The notes under the pieces were generated by a model. That model worked only from the letters and a program-made list of their open reading frames with translations, was not told the DNA's origin and searched no databases. This document shows, piece after piece, positions 7,518 to 15,018 of a DNA stretch of 36,469 nucleotides. Location: the NCBI RefSeq assembly GCF_016056275.1, contig NZ_JAECZA010000040.1, positions 1 to 36,469 of the forward strand, written 5' to 3'. The position numbers were made by a program, and so were the translations under genes. The DNA comes from Dendronalium phyllosphericum CENA369. GTDB lineage: Bacteria > Cyanobacteriota > Cyanobacteriia > Cyanobacteriales > Nostocaceae. Within the stretch, counting starts at the first letter, position 1. Each line of letters begins with the position of its first letter.

Positions 7518-10310
7518 ATGCCTGAAGACTCTGGCAAGTTCGCCGATAAAGTTGGCGCTTTCGCCGCCCCTGGTTCTCAAGTTAATATTGGCACTCAAAT
7601 TATTGAGGGACAGAGACAGTTAACTCCCACAAAATTTATCCCTCGCGGTTCCGTCCATTTTGTCGGGCGAGAACAGGAATTGGCAATGCTGCATCAAGAT
7701 TTGCAGCGGGGAGATTATGTGGCAATAGCCGGAATGGGAGGCGTAGGCAAAACTGAGTTAGCCACCCAATACGCCAGACGATATCAACAAGATTATGGCG
7801 GCATTACTTGGTTCAACGACAGAGAAACCAATCTCGCCGCCGAAGTTTTAGAATTTTTCCTCCAGCTTGGTTTTGAGATTCCCCAAGAACTAAGAGTAAG
7901 CAGCCTAAAAGAACAAGTCGCCTGGTGTTGGTCTAAATATCCCGACTCTCCCTTGCCGATCTTAATTGTCTTCGATGATGTGACAGACCTAGCCAACCTA
8001 GCCGAAGTTGCTCCCACCGATAACTGTTTCCGAGTTTTAGTAACTACTCGACCGCAGCGTTTAGACCCTAATTTGATTCAAGAAATTTCTTTAGATGTTC
8101 TCTCGCCCCAAAAAGAACCAGGCAAAGCCTTAGAACTGTTAAAACGACTGTTGGGGAAAACAGATAGGCGAGTGGAAAACCAACCAAAAGCCGCAACGGC
8201 AATATGTGAATGTCTGGAATATTTACCTTTGGGCATAGAGTTAGTGGGAGGTTATTTAGTACGCGACCCGGACATATCTTTAGATATCATGTTTAGGCGA
8301 TTGCAAGAACGTAAATTAGCAGAAGCAGCTTTACAAAACCGGGAAACCATCAATTCAACTCAACTAGGAGTCAAAGCCGCCTTTGCTTTAACTTGGCAAG
8401 AACTCGACCCACTGGCGCAACAGTTAGGAAGATTTTTGAGTTTATTTGCTCCCCAACAGATTCTTTGGGATTTGGTAATTTGGGTGGCAACAGGTGGGGA
8501 AGAAGCAGAAAATCAGGAAGAAAGACAGCTAACGTGGTCAGAAAATGAATTAAACGAAGCTAAAAAGCAACTCTATGGGCAGAACTTGCTGCAACTGGTA
8601 GAAGAAAGAGAAGGATGTTATAAAATTCATGCTTTAGTGCGGTGGTTTTTGCAAGAGCAGTTAACGGTCTCTGGCGAGATGCAATCAGTTTTGGAAACAA
8701 CCTTTACCACTGCCATGATAGCTATTGCTCAAGGTTTTGCCGCTTCACCTAGCTTTAAAGACATCGAATTTTTCAATAATATTGTTCCTCATCTTGAAGG
8801 CATAGGAGAACGTTTAATTGCAGAGATAAAGGAAGCAAATGAGGCACAGATAGCTTCTCTAGCATCAGTCCCCAATGATGAAGTAACTTGGATATTTGTG
8901 GGGTTAGGAAGATTTTACGAAAGACAAGGCTTATATAAATTAGCAGAACATTGGTATAAAGAATGTGTAAATATTTGCCAACTCCTATTTGCAGGCGACC
9001 ATCCATACGTGGCTTCTAGCTTGGACAATTTAGGTTTACTCTACAAAAACCAAGGGCGGTACACAGAAGCAGAACCCCTCTCCACTGAAGCCCTGGCAAT
9101 GACAAAGCGTTTGTTTGATGGCGATCATCTTGATGTGGCTAGTAGCTTGAACAATTTAGCTTTACTCTACAATAGCCAAGGGCGGTATTCTGAAGCTGAA
9201 CCCCTTTACAATGAAGCTTTAGCAATGATCAAGCGCCTGTTTGTAGGTGACCATCCTGATGTAGCTACTAGCTTAGACAATTTAGCAGGACTCTACAAAA
9301 ATCAAGGGCGGTATACAGAAGCCGAACCCCTCTGTAACGAAGCTTTGGCAATGACAAAGCGCCTGTTTGTTGGTGACCATCCTGATGTCGCTACTAGGTT
9401 GAATAATTTAGCAGAACTCTACAATAGCCAAGGACGGCACACGGAAGCTGAACTTCTCTACAGCGAAGCCCTGGCAATGACAAAGCGCCTGTTTGTTGGT
9501 GACCATCCTCATGTAGCTACTATCTCGAACAATTTAGCAGAACTCTACAATAGCCAAGGGCGGTACAGCGATGCCGAATCTCTTTACAATGAAGCTCTAG
9601 CAATGACAAAACGGCTGTTTGATGGCGACCATCCTAACATAGCTACTAGCTTGAACAATTTAGCATTAGTCTACTATGGTCAAGGACTGTACACGGAAGC
9701 TAAACCCCCCTTCACTGAAGCCTTGGCAATGACAAAACGCCTGTTTGTTGGCGACCATCCTGATGTGGCTAATAGCTTGAACAACTTAGCAGCACTTTAC
9801 AAATGCCAAGGGCGGTACAGCGATGCCGAATCTCTTTACAATGAAGCTTTAGCAATGACAAAACGCCTGTTTGTTGGCGACCATCCTGATGTAGCTATCA
9901 ACTTGAACAATTTAGCCGGACTCTACAAATGCCAGGGACGGTACGCGAAAGCCGAACCCCTCTTTATTGAAGCCCTGACAATGAGAAAGCGCCTGTTTGT
10001 TGGCGACCATCCCGATGTGGCTAATAGCTTGAACAACTTAGCAGCACTCTACGATAGCCAAGGCAGGTATACGAAAGCTGAACCTCTCTACAGCAAAGCC
10101 CTGGCAATGTGCAAACGGGTGTTCGGGGTTAATCATTTTTCTACAGTAATGGTTAGAAAAAATCTGACAATTCTAATTCTACGACAGCATTTTACCCCTC
10201 GTGCCATCTGGAAACGTAGGTTAGGTCAGTTTGTGAAAATCTTAAAGGCGATATTAATTCTACCGTTTTCCCTACTGTGGCGATTGGCTAAAAAATTAAT
10301 TCGTAATTAA
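7518..10310 (+). CDS. NB-ARC STAND ATPase with C-terminal TPR repeats
   Basis: A 930-residue signal-transducing ATPase. Walker A GMGGVGKT is at residues 72-79, Walker B (ILIVFDD) ends at about 154, a sensor-like VLVTTRPQ and a LEYLPLGIELVGGYL motif follow, then a winged-helix region. Residues about 475-890 are nine full 42-residue kinesin-light-chain-type TPRs plus a partial tenth (consensus EALAMTKRLFVGDHPDVA...NNLA.LY..QGRY). The C-terminal 45 residues are basic with a hydrophobic stretch. Such proteins act as ligand-triggered oligomerising switches; some are anti-phage sensors. No effector enzyme domain is fused, and the N terminus is short, beginning in what looks like the tail of a helical adaptor (KFADKVG). 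An in-frame stop at 7512-7514 fixes the frame's left limit. Confidence 0.92.
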   Translation: MPEDSGKFADKVGAFAAPGSQVNIGTQIIEGQRQLTPTKFIPRGSVHFVGREQELAMLHQDLQRGDYVAIAGMGGVGKTELATQYARRYQQDYGGITWFNDRETNLAAEVLEFFLQLGFEIPQELRVSSLKEQVAWCWSKYPDSPLPILIVFDDVTDLANLAEVAPTDNCFRVLVTTRPQRLDPNLIQEISLDVLSPQKEPGKALELLKRLLGKTDRRVENQPKAATAICECLEYLPLGIELVGGYLVRDPDISLDIMFRRLQERKLAEAALQNRETINSTQLGVKAAFALTWQELDPLAQQLGRFLSLFAPQQILWDLVIWVATGGEEAENQEERQLTWSENELNEAKKQLYGQNLLQLVEEREGCYKIHALVRWFLQEQLTVSGEMQSVLETTFTTAMIAIAQGFAASPSFKDIEFFNNIVPHLEGIGERLIAEIKEANEAQIASLASVPNDEVTWIFVGLGRFYERQGLYKLAEHWYKECVNICQLLFAGDHPYVASSLDNLGLLYKNQGRYTEAEPLSTEALAMTKRLFDGDHLDVASSLNNLALLYNSQGRYSEAEPLYNEALAMIKRLFVGDHPDVATSLDNLAGLYKNQGRYTEAEPLCNEALAMTKRLFVGDHPDVATRLNNLAELYNSQGRHTEAELLYSEALAMTKRLFVGDHPHVATISNNLAELYNSQGRYSDAESLYNEALAMTKRLFDGDHPNIATSLNNLALVYYGQGLYTEAKPPFTEALAMTKRLFVGDHPDVANSLNNLAALYKCQGRYSDAESLYNEALAMTKRLFVGDHPDVAINLNNLAGLYKCQGRYAKAEPLFIEALTMRKRLFVGDHPDVANSLNNLAALYDSQGRYTKAEPLYSKALAMCKRVFGVNHFSTVMVRKNLTILILRQHFTPRAIWKRRLGQFVKILKAILILPFSLLWRLAKKLIRN
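8930..10150 (+). repeat. 126-bp coding repeats (TPR array)
   Basis: Inside the NB-ARC gene, about nine 126-bp units encode 42-residue TPRs. Several units are nearly identical at the DNA level, for example the GACAAAACGCCTGTTTGTTG blocks near 9730 and 9857. Such similarity suggests recent unit duplication or gene conversion and predicts copy-number variation between strains. Confidence 0.85.
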
Positions 10311-10473
10311 AAGGCTGGGTAAAGCGATCGCACTTTTGAGGAAAGTTTGCCATCTACTAAACTTGGGCGATCTCTATTCTCAAAAATACTGCTTGCGATC
10401 GCTCTTTTTACTGAGTGCATAGACACGAATTTATATGATAAAAGTAGTAAACCCTAGTTAACACAAGTTGGTA

Positions 10474-10725
10474 ATGAGTCAATTTATCCAACCCATCAAC
10501 TTGCAAATATCACCTGATTCTTTAAATCAAGGTGAACGAGCTATTCTCCAGGAATTAGCTTTACAACTGTACGCACAGAATATTTTTACCTTTAGTCAAG
10601 CACGTCACCTAGCTAACTTGTCTGTATGGGAATTTCAGCAACTTTTAGGAGAAAACAAAATCGAACGTCATTATAATGAAGCAGATTTAGCTCAAGATAT
10701 TGAAATAATTGAAGCAGGTTTTTAG
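10474..10725 (+). CDS. UPF0175 family protein, putative antitoxin
   Basis: An 83-residue protein of the UPF0175 family: a short N-terminal strand, then helices LNQGERAILQELALQLYAQN, FSQARHLANLSVWEFQQLLG and a C-terminal HYNEADLAQDIEII. The middle helices look like a DNA-binding ribbon/helix arrangement. UPF0175 genes in cyanobacteria usually lie directly upstream of a DUF3368 PIN-like gene, as here, with 5 bp between stop and next start. It is presumably the antitoxin and autoregulator of the pair. ATG 10474 (MSQFIQPINL) is chosen over the in-frame TTG 6 bp upstream. Confidence 0.88.
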   Translation: MSQFIQPINLQISPDSLNQGERAILQELALQLYAQNIFTFSQARHLANLSVWEFQQLLGENKIERHYNEADLAQDIEIIEAGF

Positions 10726-10730
10726 AGATT

Positions 10731-11222
10731 GTGACCGTTGTTTGTAACGCTACGCCTTTAATAAATTTTGCAGCTATTAATCGTCTTGATATCTTGCAGA
10801 CTGCATTTAGACAAATTGTTATTCCCCAAGCTGTTTATAATGAAACTACTATTGCAGGTTTTCCAGGATCGGAATTTGTATTGCAGGCAATTGCTGCCAG
10901 ATGGTTGCAAGTTATCTCAGTTTCAACAATAACACTTAACATACCACCAGAATTAGATAACGGTGAACGTGAAGCAATTGCCTTAGCGCTAGAAACTGGA
11001 GAACGGCAAATTTTGCTAGATGAACGTGAAGCACGCCAAGTAGCTCAAAGTTTGGGATTACAAGTAATTGGTACTCTAGGTATTCTCTTATTAGCAAAAA
11101 ATAGAAATATAATTACACAGGTGCAACCCTTACTAGATGCTATGATTAATACTGCTCAATATTGGGTAAGTCGTAGTCTTTACGAACAAGTCTTACGACA
11201 AGCAAGAGAATTAAAAGACTAA
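10731..11222 (+). CDS. DUF3368 PIN-like protein, putative toxin
   Basis: A 163-residue protein of the DUF3368 family, which has a PIN-like nuclease fold related to VapC. It begins MTVVCNATPLINFAAI, where Asn replaces the first Asp usual in classical PIN domains, and has the conserved LDNGEREAIALALE and LLDEREARQVAQSLGLQVIGTLGIL segments with the expected acidic residues. Starts with GTG at 10731, 5 bp after the UPF0175 stop, so the two are co-translated. Probably an RNase toxin held by its partner, or a decayed chromosomal module; activity is uncertain because of the Asn substitution, which is however common in this family. Confidence 0.87.
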   Translation: MTVVCNATPLINFAAINRLDILQTAFRQIVIPQAVYNETTIAGFPGSEFVLQAIAARWLQVISVSTITLNIPPELDNGEREAIALALETGERQILLDEREARQVAQSLGLQVIGTLGILLLAKNRNIITQVQPLLDAMINTAQYWVSRSLYEQVLRQARELKD

Positions 11223-11512
11223 TTAGCAAAAAGTAGATAAGATTAGGTATTTTTCTGCGATCTTCGTTCGCGTAGCGTCTCGTTCGCGCTAGCGTCTCCG
11301 AAGGAGAAGAGAAGACATTGCCGTTCGCGGTAGGGTCTCTGAAAGAGAAGGCATCGCTTTTCTCTCATCAACTAATTACTTGGTAAGAATTCAGCACTCA
11401 AGAGCCAGAAGATATAATTCTCCTGACTCCTAGATTCTGGCTTTTGTCAATCAAGGTATTGCACTCAAAAAAACACTAAATTTTTAAGATAATTGACTCT
11501 GCTATGATAAAT
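11223..11512. repeat. Repeat-rich spacer between toxin gene and Nif11-like gene
   Basis: From about 11259 to 11360 lie GTTCGCGTAGCGTCTC and GTTCGCGCTAGCGTCTCCG-type segments with facing GGAGAAGAGAAG and AGAGAAGG blocks, dispersed repeats of Nostoc-like genomes able to fold into hairpins. No gene is seen. Confidence 0.6.
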
Positions 11513-11737
11513 TTAACGAGCGATCGCAAAGCTCGCTTCGTCTTCAAACAATACTTGAGCTAGCTCGCTTTCAGTGAATTGGTAGCCCAGAGTACTAGCA
11601 AACTTAACAATCCTAGTTTTATCCCAATGGCAACTGCCTAAAAATCCTCGACGACAACACTTCTTTAAATATTGTTCATAAATAGCTCGATCCGATATCA
11701 CAACTTCATAAAAAGCATTAACCTGTTTGAGTGACAT
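11513..11737 (-). CDS. Nif11-like small protein
   Basis: A 74-residue protein that begins MSLKQVNAFYEVVISDRAIY and continues with IVKFASTLGYQFTESELAQV, the two-helix pattern of the Nif11 domain. Nif11 proteins are either stand-alone small proteins of cyanobacteria or leader peptides of ribosomally made, modified peptides. The loop between the two halves is longer than usual and cysteine-bearing (CCRRGFLGSCHWDK). No Gly-Gly cleavage site and no long core region follow, so it is not an obvious precursor. It is divergent from the exported-protein/ATP-grasp cassette at 12048, which may or may not be meaningful. Confidence 0.75.
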   Translation of the reverse strand: MSLKQVNAFYEVVISDRAIYEQYLKKCCRRGFLGSCHWDKTRIVKFASTLGYQFTESELAQVLFEDEASFAIAR

Positions 11738-12047
11738 TCAATTAAATCTCCTAAAAATATTGATTTTCTTATTTACTAATAAATACATTGTTTTACTAGA
11801 TAATTCCGGCTGGAATCATCTACTATCAAAGATTTTTATTTATTCTGGCGAATAAAATTTTAGTAGTTTCGTAGGGTGCGTTATGGACGCAAGTCCTAAC
11901 GCACCGTCATTAATTTCTGTGTTTCCAAAATTGTTAATTGAATCGCGTGCATAAAAGCCAGCTGACTGACCTATAGAGAATTATGGCAGCGCGATCGCTT
12001 TTTGCTGTTGTCTGTCAATTTGGAAACAACCCAAGGATAAATTACTT
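11738..12047. promoter_or_regulatory. Divergent spacer upstream of ATP-grasp cassette
   Basis: These 310 bases separate the Nif11-like gene from the exported-protein gene and must contain both promoters. The only structured element seen is the inverted repeat at 11875-11905. AAGGAT lies 14 bp before ATG 12048 and may serve in translation initiation. Confidence 0.4.
11875..11905. repeat. Dispersed inverted-repeat element, copy B
   Basis: GGTGCGTTA (11875-11883) and TAACGCACC (11897-11905) form a 9-bp perfect stem. The 13-base loop is the reverse complement, with one mismatch, of the loop in copy A (4136-4166), so this copy is inverted relative to it. Confidence 0.7.
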
Positions 12048-12482
12048 ATGAATCTTAAATCTGCTTTATCTAGTCGTTTACTGCTAATGCTAAGTCTTAG
12101 CGTTCCTGCTGTATTGCTTTCGGCGGTAGGTGGGGCTTTTGCCCAGTCAGCTACACAACTTGGTGTAGTTGCTTCTAGCCAAAAAGTTCAGCCATTCATC
12201 ACAGCAGATGCTAGACGCGATACTCTGCAAAATTTGAACAGGATAAAAATATCTCCCGTAATTCTACAAGGTGATGACGGTGGCACGGGTAAGGAATCTT
12301 CTGATAAAGGTAAAGATGCTTCTGACAAAGGCAAAGATGCTTGTGATTCTTGCCCGCAAGGAGGTTTATTCAATAAAGTGAGCAATCCCGATCCTTTGAT
12401 CCGCGACAACCAACCTATCTTAAATCAGCCACTACAAACTGTGCCATCAAATGTCCTTTTTAAAGGAACGCAGATTAGATAA
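12048..12482 (+). CDS. Exported protein with SDKGKDA repeats and CxxC
   Basis: A 144-residue protein I do not recognise. Residues 1-32 form a Sec signal peptide with a leucine-rich core and an AFA cleavage site before Gln33. Mature residues about 78-84 are acidic and glycine-rich; residues 85-91 and 92-98 are two exact SDKGKDA heptads, followed at once by CDSC (Cys99, Cys102) and PQGG (103-106). The C-terminal 38 residues are polar and asparagine/proline-rich (NPDPLIRDNQPILNQPLQT). The dense Ser, Lys, Asp and Cys content in a short linear stretch, and the position directly upstream of an ATP-grasp/oxygenase cassette, make it a candidate substrate of those enzymes; this is inference. It is probably periplasmic or secreted. 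Confidence 0.65.
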   Translation: MNLKSALSSRLLLMLSLSVPAVLLSAVGGAFAQSATQLGVVASSQKVQPFITADARRDTLQNLNRIKISPVILQGDDGGTGKESSDKGKDASDKGKDACDSCPQGGLFNKVSNPDPLIRDNQPILNQPLQTVPSNVLFKGTQIR

Positions 12483-12490
12483 ATAGTAGG

Positions 12491-12508
12491 GACGCGCTAC
12501 GGCGCGTC
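12491..12508. repeat. Hairpin between exported protein and ATP-grasp-like gene
   Basis: GACGCGC (12491-12497) pairs with GCGCGTC (12502-12508) around TACG. It begins 9 bp after the exported-protein stop and could weaken read-through into the downstream enzymes, giving more substrate-type protein than enzyme. It belongs to the dispersed GACGCG palindromes of these genomes and lacks a T-tract. Confidence 0.5.
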
Positions 12509-12550
12509 TTTAGAGAAATTAACAAGGATTCAATCGGGAATTGATTATAT

Positions 12551-13339
12551 ATGGATTTGATTATAGTTGGCGATCGCGGCGATCGTTTCGCTACTGAAGT
12601 TGTCAATTTCGCCAAACAAAAAGGATTTGTTGCCGAAATTCTCGATGTATGCGATGCAGCACAGTTATTCACAGTTAGCGTTGATTCTGGACGGGCAATT
12701 GTGACTCCTGATATTCCCCTGCTACTGCGGATGCCAGCACCATCTACTATTCGCCAAGACTTCGATAGTTCATTTCAGTATGGTGAATGTTTAGCAACTT
12801 TGTGGGCTGCGGCTGCACTGATGAAATCAACTGTAATTAATCGCCCTACACCTTTCAGTGCTTGGGGACGTGCAGCAAATTCCTCAATTCTCACTTCACA
12901 CAGGGCTGGTTTGCATCCCAAGGGTAGGGAAGTTTTTTCATTGTATCCTGCCGCTCCACCCCAAGAATTTGCCAACCAGCAGTGGAATGTGCAGGATCTC
13001 ACAACATATATAGATACCCCATGGCCGGAAATTCCAGAAGGTGAAGGGCCTTATCGCGCTTATGACTCGGATACTGACCCAGCTTACGAGATGGTTGTTG
13101 TTTTGGGCAAGCAAGCTTGGCGTTGCACAACAGCACCTTTAGAGAAATTGCAACTAGAACGCCAGAGTATCTCTATTATTCAACAGTTGGAAATGACATT
13201 TGGAGTTGTTATCTGGAGCATTTCCCCCAATTTGGATAATTATGCTCTATTTAGCGTCAATCCCTTTCCTGCTATCCAACAAGTACAGTTTGTCTGGCAT
13301 TCTTTAGCACCAGCACTCATTGAGGCTTTCTTTCCATGA
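12551..13339 (+). CDS. Degenerate ATP-grasp-like protein
   Basis: A 262-residue soluble protein. Its N-terminal 110 residues resemble the pre-ATP-grasp domain of the next gene, including the shared VINRP motif (here MKSTVINRPTPFSAWGR). The C-terminal part (AYEMVVVLGKQAWRCTT, FGVVIWSIS, LFSVNPFP) resembles the ATP-grasp C-terminal lobe, but the central nucleotide-binding region is short or missing and the metal-binding ExN has become SVN. It is therefore probably not a ligase by itself and may bind substrate or scaffold its partner. It overlaps the next gene by 4 bp (13336-13339), implying translational coupling. Starts at ATG 12551; no strong ribosome-binding site is seen. Confidence 0.65.
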   Translation: MDLIIVGDRGDRFATEVVNFAKQKGFVAEILDVCDAAQLFTVSVDSGRAIVTPDIPLLLRMPAPSTIRQDFDSSFQYGECLATLWAAAALMKSTVINRPTPFSAWGRAANSSILTSHRAGLHPKGREVFSLYPAAPPQEFANQQWNVQDLTTYIDTPWPEIPEGEGPYRAYDSDTDPAYEMVVVLGKQAWRCTTAPLEKLQLERQSISIIQQLEMTFGVVIWSISPNLDNYALFSVNPFPAIQQVQFVWHSLAPALIEAFFP

Positions 13340-15018
13340 TTTACGCAATTGGACTCGACTCAGACCGGACTTTCTGTCATTTCGTCTCCCAAGCGACTCG
13401 GCGTGGCGTTCGAGTACAAGCAATTAACCTGCGATCTGTGATTCTAGAAGGTGACTGGCACTTAACTCTTCCTGATGATGGATATAGTTATATTAGCGTT
13501 GCGGGAGAAAAATACCAACTCGATCCCCAAGGTTCTTACTATTGCCGCATTATTGACCTTTCATCTGTGCAATCTGACTTGGCCTTAGCGATGCGTTGGC
13601 GCGGTTTCATGACAGCTTTAACTGCATGGCTAGAATATATTCCAGGCACAGTTATTAATCGCCCTGGCGGCCGTTGTGACAACTTTTCCAAGCCACTGCA
13701 CGAGTATTGCCTACAATCTTCTGGTTTTCAAGTTCCAGCTAGTATTACCAGTTCCAACGCCGAAAAATTAGCCGCTTTTGCCGCCGCATCACCAACAATT
13801 GTTAAGACTACATCTGGTATTCGCGCTGACAGTCGGCTAGTACAACCAGAGGAATTTATCGACTTTCACCCCTCTCAAGGGCCTGTGCATTTACAAAGAT
13901 ATGTTGCTGGTGCAGATGTGCGGGCGCATGTAGTTGGTAATAGCGTTCATGCTGAGTTGATTAACTGTTTAGAGGTTGACTACCGCCAGTCATTTGAAGA
14001 TGCCGATTATGCAGCTTTTCAATTACCTGAATCTTTATGTCAGCAAATTGTTGATGCCACTGCTGCCTTTGGGTTAAAGTTTGCAGGTTGGGATTTTAAA
14101 GTTACCAATGACAACCAATATTGGTGTCTGGAAGTTAATCCCATGCCGGGATATGACGGTTACGATAAAAGAGCCAATGGTCGGATTACGGATTCCTTAT
14201 TGGCATTACTAATGCACGGCGATGCTGCTGAGAATGATACCAGAGTATTTTCTGTGCAACCAAAAGATATTTATCCTAGTTTGCCTCAAGAAATTGTAAC
14301 AGAAGAAATTCTCGTAGCAGAAATTTTAACAAAAGCACAGTGTGAAGAAGTTTACACTGGCATCCATAACTTAAAACAATTTTGGATTCAAAGAGGAAAA
14401 GCTAACTTTTTCACTTTAGGAGCAGCCAGCTACCTCGATTTTTCTGAACTAGCCGACATCAATGATGATTATTATCAAAGAGCAAAAAAATATAATTTAA
14501 TTCTTCAACAAAATTTTAGTTGGCTTTATCAACTGATTCAAGATACTATTAAACAAAAGTTACAAGCACCAACCAAATATTTTGAATACTTAGCTATTCC
14601 CGGATTTCATATTTGGCAATACCCAGCAATCTTTACTAAGCCGACAGCATCGATTCACTTCGACTTGCAATATCAAAACCTCAAATGGCAAAATGCGAAT
14701 AAAGTTGATTTTACTCGTTCGATTTCGTTTACATTGCCGATTAAACTTCCTCAATGTGGTGGTGGATTAAATGTTTGGCATTTAAAATATGAGGAATTTG
14801 TCGATGCCTATCATCAAGGTCTGGTTATGGAAGTAGAAGAAATGCAAAGTTCCAGAAAGCAAACTTTCCATGCTTACGAGGTTGGCAAAATTGTCATTCA
14901 CTCTGGTCATTCACTCCATCAAATTGCACCTGTTGAGCAAGTTTATATGGATGATGAGAGAATTACTCTACAAGGACATGGAATTTTTAACGATGGGGAA
15001 TGGCAACTTTACTGGTGA
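13336..15018 (+). CDS. ATP-grasp ligase fused to 2OG-Fe(II) oxygenase domain
   Basis: A 560-residue two-domain protein. Residues 1-300 are a RimK-like ATP-grasp ligase: pre-ATP-grasp domain with VINRPGGRCDNFSKP, an IVKTTSG lysine segment, HLQRYVAGADVRAHVVG, GWDFKVTN, and the catalytic LEVNPMPG with Glu266 and Asn268. Residues about 320-560 look like a 2-oxoglutarate/Fe(II) oxygenase: H441-F-D443 as the HxD metal pair, then H528 (in HSLHQIAPV) as distal ligand and R542 (ERITLQGHG) for 2OG. The expected chemistry is ATP-dependent acyl-phosphate ligation (ester, amide or peptide bond) plus hydroxylation or desaturation of the same substrate. Coupled to the upstream degenerate ATP-grasp protein through a 4-bp overlap. 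Domain calls are from motifs; the substrate is unknown. Confidence 0.8.
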   Translation: MIYAIGLDSDRTFCHFVSQATRRGVRVQAINLRSVILEGDWHLTLPDDGYSYISVAGEKYQLDPQGSYYCRIIDLSSVQSDLALAMRWRGFMTALTAWLEYIPGTVINRPGGRCDNFSKPLHEYCLQSSGFQVPASITSSNAEKLAAFAAASPTIVKTTSGIRADSRLVQPEEFIDFHPSQGPVHLQRYVAGADVRAHVVGNSVHAELINCLEVDYRQSFEDADYAAFQLPESLCQQIVDATAAFGLKFAGWDFKVTNDNQYWCLEVNPMPGYDGYDKRANGRITDSLLALLMHGDAAENDTRVFSVQPKDIYPSLPQEIVTEEILVAEILTKAQCEEVYTGIHNLKQFWIQRGKANFFTLGAASYLDFSELADINDDYYQRAKKYNLILQQNFSWLYQLIQDTIKQKLQAPTKYFEYLAIPGFHIWQYPAIFTKPTASIHFDLQYQNLKWQNANKVDFTRSISFTLPIKLPQCGGGLNVWHLKYEEFVDAYHQGLVMEVEEMQSSRKQTFHAYEVGKIVIHSGHSLHQIAPVEQVYMDDERITLQGHGIFNDGEWQLYW

